This document shows positions 1 to 14,300 of a DNA stretch of 64,000 nucleotides, in pieces (the first letter of the stretch is position 1; each line of letters begins with the position of its first letter). The translations under genes and the position numbers were made by a program. The stretch comes from Cladopsammia gracilis (Eukaryota > Cnidaria > Anthozoa > Scleractinia > Dendrophylliidae). The DNA is taken from NCBI GenBank assembly GCA_022457155.1, contig JAJGOT010000049.1:1570001-1634000 (forward strand), in the 5' to 3' direction. The notes beneath the pieces are model-generated. The model was not told the origin of the DNA, did no database searches, and saw nothing but the letters and a program-made list of their open reading frames with translations.

Positions 1-2399
1 TTGAGAATGGCAGACGTGACATTATTTAAGAGAAGGCATAGTTCATTAGAAAATAGAAGTGGGTGTACATTGTGATCTTTTACACTTTATCCTAAATTAC
101 TAACAACACCAAAAATTCTTAGTTTGCTGATATTGTAAATAGGTTTGCGAACACAACTGTGAACTTTCTTCAATACAACCTTTCAATTTCAGCATTCTTT
201 TTTGGGAATTCTAGTTGTACAGTTGTAACAGAACAGCGGAGAAAGCATCATTCGATTTATAAATAGTTTTCTCTACGTTTTAAAAGCAGTAAATTGAGTT
301 GGTACAATTGATATCTTCACATAATGCATGTCAGTAACATACTATACTGTAGCGACTGGAATGCAGTGACCGTGGGGCAGCAAAATGTCAAGTTGAAGTT
401 AAGGAGGGGGGAGGGCGGAGGGGTCTGATCTAAACATCCAGTGGATGTTCAGTGGGGAACAAATGAATAATGTTGATGGCCCCTGATGGCTCCATCAAAT
501 TTTATGAGTCACAACCATATTTGATAAGACACGTGACCAGAACATAAAAACCCTTCAAACCCAAACATCTTACATTTTTTCCCAATAAAACCAATGTCAG
601 TGGCTTATGAACATTCTTATAAAAAATCTGTAGCAAGGATTTGTTAAAATTCACATTATTGAAAAAGCTATGACGTCATAAAGGTGCATTTTCATACAGT
701 TTCTTTAATAGCTTTCCTTTTTTCGTCTAAATGGTAATTCCATGTTGAATTGCTTGATTAGCCAAAAAAAAAAATGTATTTTTGGCTTCTTCAATCTTAT
801 ATTTAGGCACGTTTGGGGACTGGTACTTGTTGCACATGCGCAATGTCGATTTAGCAATGTCTTGTGTTAAATGGTAACCAAATAAATAATGTCCCTAGCA
901 ACAAGTCTAAAACTGTAGTCAAGGTTCGCCCCCCTTAATCTCCCCAATAATTGATAACAACACATGGGGATCTGCAGCCTTTCCTTGCACCAGGGCAATA
1001 CGGAAAGCCGTAAAAATTTAGAGCAAAAATGACATGTTTACATAAATATTACATTACAAATTGCACTCATAATCCCCACAGAAAAATCAATTATTAATGC
1101 TTTTCATTCAGCTGTTTTTTTCTTTTTTTATGTTACCATTTTTCCACCTATAGCATACATGTAGCTCCACAGCATTTTATATATAAACCACTCACGACCC
1201 CCAATGTCTTGATTCACTCTGATAAAGGGCTGGACTTGTAACGTCACCTTTTGAATCTTCTTTATGGTGGTCAACTAACCTTATCAACTCAGATGGTAAA
1301 ACCAAGTTTTCATGTACATGTACATCATGGTATTGTAAGCTTCAGACCATTAGTACTGTATGTTGTGGAAGAATAGTTGGGTGGATGGACACACTGTCTT
1401 GAGGTTCTTGGATTAGAATAGGACTCAAAAGTTAGAACCACCTTGCACAGCGTAATAAACAGCACCACAGGAAAGCACTGCTCAGTAGCTTTCATTGGGA
1501 TGGTCACATGTTAGCAGGGTTCAAAATAGCAGCCGGCTGCCGGCAGTTGCCGGCACTTTGACCACACTTGCTGGCGACTTTTCACCAAAGAAAGAGAAAA
1601 TTCATGTCATGCTTGGATCGGCCAACTGAATAAATCAAAGTCGCTGCAATGGTATCCTGTAACGATAATTCAGGGTTCTCATAACACCCGGGGTGGCGCT
1701 ACTAAAAAAAGCTTTGAACAGATTATAAGAAGTGGCCTACACACAAATCACAAAAAGTAAAAAAAAATCTTGTTGTTGACTGCTGAGGGTAAGTGCTCAT
1801 TCATTATTGACAGCTGTGAAAAAATGAGCCTAGACAAAAAAAGCCTACAAATTCAAGCTTAAAGCTGTGATTTTATTTTGAATCCTGTGTTAGGATTTCA
1901 ATCCACAGATGCAAAAGTTAAAACCAGCCTTAAACAGCATAACGAGCAGTACCGCGGCAAAGTACTGCTCAGTAGCTTTCATTTGAATGGTCACACTTTA
2001 GGATTTCATCCACAGACTCAAAAGTTAGAACCACCTTGTACAGCATAATAAACAGTACCACAGGAAAGTACTGCTCAGTAGCTTTCATTTGAATGGTCAC
2101 ACTTTAGGATTTCATCCACAGATTCAAAAGTTAGAACCACCTTGTACAGCATAATAAACAGTACCACAGGAAAGTACACTGTACTGCTCAATAGCTTTAA
2201 TTTGAATGGTCACACATTAGGATATCATTCACAGTGAGTGAAAAGAAACATGTTTGGCTTTTTATGCCTTACATAAATCTTTTTCAAAAAGAGAGAAGGG
2301 GATGTTCCTCTGAACCTTTCTGTAGATATGCCACTGACAAGGAGGTTATCCTGTTTTATTATTCTTTTTAATTGCTGGTTGTGACTGTTTTATCATTAG
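1..2399. other. Gene-free stretch, probably an intron of COG6
   Basis: No coding exon could be recognised here. The first recognisable COG6 exon begins at 2400 and already corresponds to roughly residue 115-120 of the ~650-residue animal protein, so the 5' exons should lie upstream of the window and this stretch is best read as intron. It is AT-rich and carries partial copies of the ~106-bp minisatellite (about 1425-1506 and 1890-2232). Confidence 0.6.
1890..2232 (+). repeat. ~106-bp minisatellite, about three copies
   Basis: Tandem units share the phrases AGTTAGAACCACCTTGTACA, ACAGTACCACAGGAAAGTAC and TTTGAATGGTCACACTTTAG. The last phrase starts at about 1981, 2087 and 2200, giving a 106-bp period and one longer 113-bp unit with a small insertion. 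A diverged single unit lies at about 1425-1506. The same unit forms larger arrays at 19.7-20.4 kb (same orientation) and 22.2-23.0 kb (opposite orientation). Confidence 0.9.
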
Positions 2400-5300
2400 T
2401 CCGCAAGAGACCAGACTTCTGACTTAATTAGCAAAACTACAAAGCTACAAGGTGAAAGGTAATGAATAAAAATTACTGTTACATAAAAATGATAGTGAGT
2501 CAGTATAATGCATTGGTTAAATTAGAAGATGGTACCCCACAAACATTGTTTTGTTCTTATTCTCACACAAATGTCTCCTGATACAGTATAGCCACTTACT
2601 TTGCTAAACTTAAAAAGTAGGCAATGGATTTATAATTATATTAAGTCAGCCTTTTTACAATTCTGTGCTCTTTTCATGGTAAAAGGAATGCCAGAACTGT
2701 TACAGGATGTTGGAGGATCAATGTTTGTTTTTGTTTAACATTGTCAGTCAAAGAATACAGATGAAAGAAACAGTAGCTGATGCCTTCATTTCAAGATTTC
2801 AATTAAAACCAGAGGAGGCACAAGCTCTTACGGGAACAAGAAATGGCCCGATTGCAGGGGTTTGTATCAAACATTTTGTTACATGTACATTTATTTCTAT
2901 TTTAGATTCAGGGCTCGAAATTAAAAAAAAAGTTCAGTCGCCATTTTGCGACTAGATACGAAAATCAAGTCGCAAGTTCACAAATTTTAGTCGCAAAATT
3001 AAGTAGCAACAATTAGTTAAAAAATAACTTTGACTAACAAATGGTTAACAAGACTGATTTCATTACTTCAACAGCTTTCACGTTATCTCTAATGATATGA
3101 TGACTGTACATGTACAGAACGAAACATGCAATACTATAAACTTGGCCGCCACAATCATAACGATCAAGACATTTTTCTCGATCTTAAAACTTGTGTACAA
3201 CTCAAAATTATATTTTTGGGTGAAATTAGCTTCCAGAAAGGATACAATCTTGGAACATATCCACTTAAACGTCCGTCACCGTTCACAGGGAGCAGAGGAG
3301 CCAAATTTGACCTTTAAGCGTTCGATCTTCGATCTGTTGCAGTTTATGGGCGCGATCCATTCGACCAAAATTTCCGGAAATTCCCGTACAAAATCGAATG
3401 GAACAGAAATTTTCGAAAAATTTGTTTCGGAAATTTTGGTCAACCTCTCGAGGTTGTCCCGTTTTCCGGAAATTTGGAATTTTCGGAAATTTACTGTTCC
3501 ATTTGGCATTTCTACTCGGTGCGACAATTCAGCCGTGGTTATTGCCTTGTGAAAAGCTATAATATGGCGACGCAACGAGATTTTTATTATCGTTGCAGTC
3601 TGTTTCTTCACGTTTGACGGTTTAGAATTCTTTCTTCGATATTTTTGTCGATGATTCAGGAAATATCGAACCTGCCGTCGATACGTTGAAAACAAAGCTG
3701 AATGAACTTGAGCAATACGCTTGTTCTTTGCATATGAATTCCTGCCAGTTGTGAATACAGTGTGAATATTTCTTGTTTGTGGAATTGAGTTCGTGTTCTT
3801 ACGATGAAAATAAACTTACTGTTTCAATAGGTACTATGAAAGAATTACAACAAGTCTCGACAACATCGCCTGCTAAAAGAAATGAGATCGGTTCATTCAA
3901 GTGGAAAATACTGTTCCATTCGACGCATGAAAATTTCGGAAATTCAAACCGGATTTTTTGGTCGAATGGATTGCGCCCTTCGAGTCTGTTTTTCGCCCCA
4001 GCGGGACCCCAAGCGTAATCGGAGCTTTCCGTTGGGTAACCGCAAATTGCTGACTGTGGGCGCCACAAAATCGTTGCGGTCCACATCCAACGAAACACGT
4101 GGTACTATGTTTCCTCCCTTGTCTCTTTTTCTTCTCGGCACTTCGTGCCTCGCTCGGAAAGCTTACGCTTTCCGGAAAGCGCCGATTACGCTTGGGGTCC
4201 CGCTGGGGGAAAAACTCGAAAACAACAGATCGAATAACGCAAGACACAGCGCGCGTTTTAAGCTCAAAGATCGAACGCGTATTAGGTCAAATTTGGCTCC
4301 TCTGCTCCCTGTGCACCGTTGCGAAATTGATAACACTTTGGCCGAGATCGGCTGCGATGACAGCTCTAATCCAGCAGTTTAACAAACAAAAATATGAGCC
4401 TGCAATACATATGAATAAGAAACCGCTGCAATGACGGCCGCGATCGAGGGAATAGCGTTGCGTCGTAACATTGCGGGTAAAATACGTACAATTTTACCCC
4501 ATATCTTCAAATGTCTACGATAATCAAGGCACACAACAATATATTTTTTCAGTACTTTATTTATTTCGGCAAAAATAGTGGCAAAGTAGCGACTGCTAGG
4601 CTTTTTATTTCGTTATTGGCCACGGCGAAAACTACTCGCAAATTTGCGACTCCTCTGGAAGTTTTAGTCGCAAACACAAAAATTAAGTCGCAAATGCGAC
4701 CGTATTGGTCGCAATTTCGAGCCCTGCAGATTAACTAATATGACATACTGATCATGTAAATGCATGTGTAGCATACACAAACTGCATAATATTTACAATA
4801 AAGTGCAAATTATGTAAAGGACAGAAGTTGTCAAAAAGGAGTGAAAACAGAATAACAAGCATTTTGAGAACTCAAACTTAATTAAAAGAGATATAAGTGG
4901 CATTAATGTATTACAGTCAAAACCGGTCAAGCGTTCCCGCCAAGAACGAATTAATAAATTCATTATTGCAAATTTGATTTAATTACTCATTTCAATAATC
5001 CGCTCTTCGAATAAATAATGCAAAATTCAAAATAAGCCTAGATTCAAAAATCGAATTTTGATTGGATTAATGAACAAAAGGTTTATGCTATACATGTATA
5101 TGGAATACTAAGCACCAGGTTGGCCGCGACTCGTCAACAAAGATGGTGGCAAGATCTCCATCGTCCTCATGTGAGGAAAAGGTAGGTTTATAATCCATTT
5201 TGTTGGGAAACTTTTCCTCTTTTCAAGCATTAGTACATGGTACATGTAACTCTTATGGCTATAGTTTGCTGTTACAATGAAACACTTGTACTGGAAAAAT

Positions 5301-8300
5301 CAGATTCATGGAGCGCTGTATGAGAAGGCTTTGGGAGATACAAAAAAATTCAACAATTACACAGCTCTCGCTATACTTCTTCCTCAAATTTTCCCAAACA
5401 ACCACAGGTTTATATCAATTTGCGATTGACTGCATAAAATTTTGCTATTTGGTCATTGTAGAAGCTCAACAAATCAAAATTCGATTTTTGAATCTACATG
5501 TAGGCTTATTTTGAATTTTGCATTATTTATTCTAAGAGCGGATTATTGAAACGAGTAATGAAATCAAATTTGCAATAATAAATTCATTAATTCATTCTTG
5601 GCGGGAACGCTTGACCGGTTTTGACTGTAACTCATGTTGTTAGAATAATATTATTATTATTACTCCTGCCAACATTTTGTTCTGTGTCTCTAATTTTTTT
5701 GTCAGAACTTTTTTGAAGCACTTGGAAGAGTAAAAGAAATTCACAATGACTGCAAAGTTCTTTTGAGGACAAAGCAGCAAACAGCAGGGTAACTAGAATA
5801 ATATATTTTTCTATCTTTCCTTTTTATTGTTATATTTTCCCATCTACATTTATTTTGTGTTTGAGGCCTGGTTGCTGTAGACAAACAAAACATTAAAGTG
5901 CCTATAACCCCCCAAAATGTTTTTACTGTTAAAAAATCACTTCATCTTTCTGAACAGAAGACCTAATTTTTTGTTTTTCTTTAACCCGTTTATTTTTTTG
6001 TGTGAATTTTCAAAGTCAGGGTAAATCTAGTTACGTAAAACCATTAGCGAGTCACAGAACCATCCAAAGTGGTCTGGGTCTACATGTACATGTAGTATTT
6101 TTACTGTGCAATACCCTAAAATTGCTGGTTATAAGCCATATGACAGTTGTAATGGATGTTCAGTGGGCTTTCATGTATATGTTGTGGTTGAAATAAATGA
6201 TAATTGTCTTTGGTTTCAAAATAATTTATTCTGAACCAGTTTGATTTTTGATTTCCTTTGTCTCTACATAATTTTTTTTATGTAGTTTGAAAATTATGAA
6301 ACCAAAGAAAAACTTGAACCACAGCATATCTGGGGGGCTAATAAGCATTTTCGGTCATTGTGAATACATGTATTTCCAAAAATAAAATTGCTGAAGATTC
6401 TTGAAGACTTCTGAATATTTCCAAGGAAGATACAAAGATGTTTCGATTTTTAGCCTGCATACATATCTGTTACACATGGTTCGTACAATCTTGAAAAGGT
6501 CTTGAATTTTAGCAGTCGTCTTGAAAAGTCCTTAATTTGGTTAAGGTCCTTGAAAAGTACATGTACTTGATTTCTTTATTAGGTATTGCAAAGTCCTTGA
6601 AATTTAGGACTTTGTGTACGCCCTATCACTTTTCTGATAAATTAAATGATTTTGCTCCGAAAAAATTGGCCACCAGCGACTTTTAAAATCCGAAAATAAC
6701 TAGCGAAAATGTCCGCATAATACGCGAATGCGTACATGAAGCAAAATTGTAATTTTTGCCTCAATTTCATGCACCAGGGGACAAAGAGTTTCGATTTCGT
6801 AAATAAGACGTAGTCCTTGAAAACTATTTTTTGTCCTTGATAAGTCCTTGAAAATTCCTTGAATTTTATTTGTCTGAAGTTGTACGAACCGTGAATTTAC
6901 AGTGTACATGTTCATGTAGCCAGTTCAATCTATGATACTAAGAAACTACTGTTCCACTGAAAACAACCCATGGCATACTGCAAATAATTTATGCAACAAC
7001 TCTTCAGCCTTCTGATTGACTGCATTCTTCATGGTACATGTATGGGATAAATACGTGTATTAGGAAACTTGTAACTATATTTTATACAATGCATGTATTA
7101 CCATTACATTTTCCTAGAGTTCTACAATATGTTGGATTAATGTTCTTCATTCACCTATTGCAGCTTGCAGATTATGGAGACTATGGCTTTACACCTCGAG
7201 TCAAGTTATGAGAAGCTTTACAGATGGAGTCAGGGTAAGCTAACTGTTTAATACAGTGTATGAAACAGAATTTCATGACACAAAATGCAACTTTCTTTTA
7301 TTGTTGAGGCTTGTGAATGATAGTGATGGGATCAGCATTCATCAATATTTTCCCAATGTACATGTATCAATTGATAACAATATAAATTGATATGATCCAT
7401 TTTAATGATGCCATTTGAATGGAAAAGGTTTTAAAACTCCAACAAGTTCTTGATTTTTAATTTTAAATATTGGATTTTGGATTTCAGATGAATGTAGAAG
7501 TTTAACAGGAGACCTCCCAGATATTTCAAATATGCTTAGCAGAGGAATGGCTTCTCTACAGGACAGGCCTGTGCTATTCAAGTAAGGCAATCTACTTTAA
7601 AACCAAACATCAACCAAAAACAGAAACAGAGAAAGATTCAAATTGGAAAGAATTGAAGGGCTCCCTGCAAGAACGTCCTGAGTGCGTTTTTGGTAACTTT
7701 CACTAAAATTGTATGTTTTAACCCTTTAAAAGCACAGTTTTGTCAAATTAATGATTTATTATTGTTAAGGTACACAAATGTACTTAAACAGCTCCAAAAT
7801 GGGGAAGAAAATCCACATCTTTGAGAAAATGTTTTTGGCCCCTATGACACCCTGTAGCTCCCAGGACACCCTGTGTATCTTTTCAAGATAAAAAATATTA
7901 TTCTGCTCGAAGATAGAAGATTTGTTGACCTGGTTTAAATCCTTTCAGTCATATTTACATGATCTACATGTAGTTATAATTTTGGCAAGTGAGTCCCTTT
8001 GGAGACCAAAAATCCAAGATTTCTGTGAAAATTTTTCAAAAACGCACTTAGGACGTTCTTGCAGGGAGCCCTTCAATTGTAAACTAGCATACAGTCCTGT
8101 TCAAAATATAATATTAGCTAGGCCTATCTGCATTTATCTATGTGTATTTGCATAAGTTTGCACAAACAAGCATTACACTGTATGCCATTGATATTCATGA
8201 CCAACAGACAGGAATGGGTATGCAGCTCGAACTACATGTACAGTTGCTGTACAGTATGAGCCCAAAATGTTTAATTTCTTTCATATAATTATGCAGTTAC

Positions 8301-11300
8301 ATGTAAAGCCACCCAGGCTATAACCATGTGCTCCGCCTGATATTAAAACCCCCAATACCCAATGGCATAAAATGGGCCGGAACATACATCCCAATCAAAT
8401 GCAGTCACACCAACCTTTGAGGATAAAAAGTAACTTACTGTACAGTACATTCCAAAAAAATTGACATTCATAATCAAAGGCTCCTATGAGCCAACTTGTG
8501 AATACAAAATGCTCCAAATACTGTAAAAGATTCTCCACTCAAAAATTCATGGTATATAGAGGTATACACTTGAGGAACAGACTCATGCTTATTAAACTTG
8601 ACTTTTTTGTTTTAGCGTCGTCACTGCGGTTAATAAGGAAAACTTTCATGACAAAAAATTAACACATAATTATTTTTAGAGTTTAATTTTTGGGTTACAA
8701 TTTTAGAAGTAAAGTACTTAAATTAAGATTTTTGATAATGGTTGCCACAGCAAACCCAAGCACTTTATAGCTATAAAAATTAATACTAAATGCATTATGT
8801 GTCTGTGTCTTTCTTTAGTTATTTTGGAAGGGATTTGCATCAGAGCAGAGACGTTTCTCTGTGCATTTTAAAATGTTTATCCTTTCATGAGCGTCAGAAA
8901 ACACGAGTCTAGCCAGGTAACATGTTCAGTTTCAAGTACATGTACATGTGTATAATATACAATCATGTAGTTAATACTTGAAACTGGAGAAGTTAACTGA
9001 TGCTCATGAAAAGATTACATTTTAAAACCACACAGAGAAACTGTCTTCGCTCTGATGCAAGTCCCTTCCAAAACAACTAAAGAAAGACATGGACACACAG
9101 GTAAATCATTTTATTTTTTAAATTGCATAATAGATTAGTATTTTATAGCTATAAACAGGGGTTCTGCACAATTCGGTCAAACCAGCACAATTCCGCTCAA
9201 TTCTCAAAAATCTGCACAATCCTGCACAACACTGAAATATTTGCTTAAAATTTTAATTAAATCAGGTATTTATATTGTTTACCAAGATTTTGAGAAACGC
9301 CTGAAAAAAAAGTATTAATTTTTTCCTTCCAAACAAAAATTATTGAGAAATCCCTTGCTTTCCTTGAACAGCTCAAGCGTCAGTTTTACTTCTGTTAACT
9401 TCCTACCAAATTTTTTGCATAGCTTTTTAGTTGTCGTTTTTCTTAGCAGCCTGTTGATATAAATTATTTTTGAGCGCTTTCGCTTCCTCTTTCAGTTTAA
9501 CATGTCGGGGACTGAAGAAACACTGAAGAAATGTACCGTCACACCGAAATGAATGTCACTGTGTCTGAATTGTTTTCGCAAAGAGCTGATCAAGTTTGTG
9601 AATCGACAAACAAACTATAAAAGCACTGGAACTTCAGATAGGAGAAAATTATTAAGTCCTGATCAGAATACTGGATTTGATTTTTTTCAATCAAGTAAAA
9701 GACGTTTTCATTCAGGAAAACGCTCTACGATCTATTAAGTTTTGTGAGAAAAACGAACATCCTATCAAATTACATTTAGCATGCAATTTGCGTACATCTT
9801 AGGGTTGTGGTTTTGCGGCAAACTTTCGAAGAAATTGTGTGAACCTTTACTGAAAATTATTCACACTTCATAAAATGTATGGATATTTCATAAAGGAACG
9901 TGCTTAGATCGGAAACATTTATTTTGAGGTGGTATTTTGGTTTTCCCAATCAAGTTCATCATGTCATGCAATGTGATTTTGTTCAAGACAAATAAACTTT
10001 GGTGAAAACAAAAACAGTATGTACATATATAAATGTAGAAAAAGTATATAAATATATAAGATCGATTATCAGTTATTACATAAAAAACAGTCTTTACAAG
10101 TATTGTCCAGCAGGTTTGTGAAGTCAACCAATTTAATGCACTCTTTTTTAAAAGGTTTCTAATGATTCAGATGATCTAACAGATTTGTCAAGTTTGGACC
10201 AGATAACAGGGCCAAAATAAGTCAGGCTGTGTTTGCCGTAAGCAACAGTCCGATATCTAGGTATAGAAAAATCAGAATTTCTAAGAAAGTACTGAAAATT
10301 GGTAACAACAAATAAATTCGCAATGTAAGGAGGCACTAGACCATTTTTGACTTTATACATTATGATTGCAATGGATTGCAGTCGTCGCGTATGAAGTGTT
10401 GGTAGTTTGGCTCTTTGCAAGAGTTCCTCATACGTCGATTTATTGTAACTGCATGACTTAATTGTTGATTTCATGCTCCATTAATGCGGTTTCCAAGAAG
10501 TGTATCACAGCGTACTTTTTCAGACTTTCTCAGAAATTTCTCATTTCCGGTTCTGGTAGTAGTAGTTAGATTTTTTTCTTTGCGACTAAAATTTTTGAAC
10601 TTGTGACTAAATTTTAGGAATTACTCGCAAATTGTGAGTGAGAATTTTTTTTTTTTTATTTCGAGCCCTGAACAGCCATGGCAGACTATCTTGAGTTTAT
10701 CACCACCCACATGTTCCTCCCTTGTTTAGCTGGCAACTTCAAAGCTTAATGACAGCCCTAGAGGTTGACTTGTTGTTATTCCTTTGTAGGTATACTTTAG
10801 ATGAATATGGTACTGCCAGAAGAACAGCTGTTGTGAGATGCTTTATTGATGCTCTCACAAGAGGAGGTATGTCTTACTCTGGCCCTGATCATCTTCTAAA
10901 ATACTTATTTTCCTTTCTTCTTCCCATACATTTCTTTTATTGTTTCATGAATACACTAAGTGTTGAGCAAGATATAGTATACGGGGATAGATATGCAAAT
11001 TTAATAATACTTTATTCACTGATATCAATATGAACATTAATACAATGAAAAGGAGATGCCTTAGGTTAACCCTGTCGAGGGTATCTCCCGAAAAAAAAAT
11101 CAATCAATAAATCAATAAATAAATAAATAAAAATATAGATAAATACAAATAAAATGTACAGAATAATATATACATAAGTACAGGACTTACTTACATGTAC
11201 ATGTATTCCATCATTTGTAAACTTTTTAATTCCCTAGTGTATTACGTGTTAAGAGATAATTGCTGTTATTGAATAAGTAAACTTCTTTACATGTATTTCC

Positions 11301-14300
11301 CCAGTGTAATTACATCATCCAGTTGTCTAGACAGTCTCGTTTCACACAAGGCATATTTATGTCACGCTTAGATGTTTTGGTCGTTTTAAAGCTGTTTTAC
11401 TCTTCAATTCTTTGACTTCAAACTCAGTATAAAAACTTTAAAACCGATCTGTGGACTTAACCGTACATTGTTTCATATTCAGGAGATGGCTCTTAGAGCG
11501 CTTTGATTAGTAGTGGGGAGAATTAATTTTGTTACAATATGGAGAATTCATCTTTGGCAACCATGTCCTTAATTCTCCTATGACCTCTATGATTGATTAA
11601 GCATTAATATTACAAGAAGAAATTTGGTGATAATCTCTACTGGGGCTTAAAGTGCCTATCATCCCTAGAAAGTTATTTTCAGAATCAACTCTATGTACAT
11701 TGAAATTATAGTTGAATGGTAAAATATTTCTTGTTTTGAGTGTCATGTTAGTGAGTTATAGAGATTTGAATTTACAAAATGCTAATTACCGTAGATGACG
11801 TCAACCCGGGAATCATTTATTATACAACTACTTGTTTTCACCTCCAAGTAATATTTTTTACGAATCAATTGACTATCCACAGTTTATTTTTAGCATTTAT
11901 CAAATTAATATCCTCAAGCTGTAAACTGCACATTGTAAATTGGTGTAGAAATAATGGCAAATTCCCGGGTTGACGTCATCTAATTTATTTAGCAGTTTGT
12001 AAATTCAAACCTCTATAACTCACAAACGCGATGTTCAAAACAAGAAATATTTTACCATTCAACTATTCAATGTACATAGAGTTGATTCTGAAAATAATTT
12101 TCTCGGGGTGATAGGCACTTTAAAGGGTTAAGATAAAGTTTCTAAATTTACACTGTTGAGTAATACAGTAATAATATGAAATGCAGTAGAATGCGCCAAG
12201 ACCTGCTTCGACGCAGGAAATTGACACATAAGATTATTGTCATGCTTTAGCAAATTCTTTACTCTGCAAATGTAAATGAATCTATAAAACGGTAAGACTT
12301 TTGCTATTTCCATGAACTATTTCCATTCCTTCGTTATTCAGTCGCGAATTACAATTAATCGTTGTATATAAATTAATGGTCAATCAAACTTTTGTGCCTA
12401 CTTGCTAAATAATCAATTTGGCAACGAATTGCAGAGGGGAAATCTTTGATACATACAAATGTACACGACTTTTCACGAGTAATAGACCAATATCACGCTA
12501 GCATGGCATGCAAATATATTTCATTTAATAGAAAAAAGAGTCCAGTATCAAATTCAGCACATCAATATTAGTAAAACTGTAAAGATTGCTCGTACACTCA
12601 TGCTCGTACACTGATGGAGGTATGAACTTTTGAAACTTAGTACTCTGGCCTAATTTTTACAAAGAAATGTATGGGAAAAACACGAAAACGAGGCTGGACG
12701 GGCAATGTATGCACGTCCACCATACATTTCTTTGTAAAAATGCTCAGTTTCAAAATTTCATATCTTCGTCAGTTTGCTAGCAATCTTTACAAAACTTTGT
12801 AGTTTTACTAATATCGATATGCTGAATTTGATGCTGGGCTCTTTTCCCCAATAAACTAAATATATTTTTGTGCCATGCTAGCGTGATATTGGTTTATTAA
12901 TGCCATACTGAACGGCTCAGTGATTTTCAACAGAAATGAGATGTGTCTCACGAGAAATGATACATGTCTTGAGAGAAACGAGACGCATCTCGCGAGAAAC
13001 AAGACAAGAGGTAGTAACTTACATATACATTTAAGCGGTACTGTAGCAGTGGATCCATTAGGTACTTGGATGACTTGATCATCAACTGAAGAGGAACTTT
13101 ATAGCCAAGACTGTGTCTTCATTTTCTTTGTTTTAGGTCCTGGTGGAACACCCAGACCAATTGAATTACATTCTCATGATCCAGTTAGGTAGGAAAACAC
13201 TGTTACATATTTTATATAGCATCCTGCTATCTCGAAATCTGTTCATTGAACATACATGTACTGTACAGTGTATACGATAGAATTTGTACTATATAAAATA
13301 AATGCAAACACCATAGCCTTAGATATATCAGTTTTAAAATATTAAAGCTTAGTGTTCTTTTGTCGTTAAGCCGTTTTTTGTTTGCGTGTGTGGGAATTTT
13401 TTTTTTTATTTTGTAGGTTTGAGCAGCAACTTATCGGACTTATCGTTTACAAGAAACATATGTTCTCTTCTCATCTTCTAACAGACCACAGTATGCAATA
13501 AGACACTGAACCGGCTCGAGTTGTGAAATTCTTTCTCCTCACGCTTGTGTTGATGGAGTGGAAAATTGAACTTTGTTTACTTCACAGTTTCGCTTGCGCG
13601 GTTTTCTATGAGTTTACCGGCACAATAGTTAATAGGTCTTTGGCCAATCAGAACGCGCGTAGTATCTCAGTTATTTTATAAAATAATATAATATACAAAA
13701 AGTACCTAACATGCTCTGAAATTCACCTCTAAAATACCAGGTGAAAAATTAGTTTCTTTGTTTCTTTTTTTTATGTTAGATATGTTGGTGACATGTTGGC
13801 ATGGCTTCACCAAGCAATAGCTTCAGAAAAGGAACTGTTACACAGCCTGCTTAGAAATTCATCATTGTGTATGTAACAACTTTCCAACTACCACATACAT
13901 GTAGAGTTCTAAGTTGCATTGGTCAATAGCCCTTTTCACGGTTAAAACTTTCTTATTTATGTTATCATAAAATTTAAATTGGATGGGAGGCAAATTAGGC
14001 AATTTTGAAGTTTCTGCCTGAAATGGCCTCCCATCCACATTGAATTTCACCTGTTTTTATAAACTGTGATACTATTATTCTACAGACCATAATTATTGTT
14101 ACGTAGAATGAACTCTTGCAGTCATTGGGATTTGGGGAAAATTTTGTCGTGGAGGGGTGGGGGGAGACATAATTAGCCTGCCGTGAATAAAAACCTGTTA
14201 GTCACAGACAGTGATGTCACTAGAGGAGAGGCCATCCATAGTCAAAGGCACTTTTAGTCAAAGGCACTTTATAGTCTCCAGAGGTGGATCTAGGGGGGTG

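Noticed and set aside
1905..2232. CRISPR-like array
   Set aside because: Units are contiguous ~106-bp tandem repeats without unique spacers, in a eukaryotic intron.
3097..4434. Several overlapping 100-160 codon frames on both strands
   Set aside because: They lie in the palindromic interior of the hAT-like element, mirror one another across strands, and contain no known domain.
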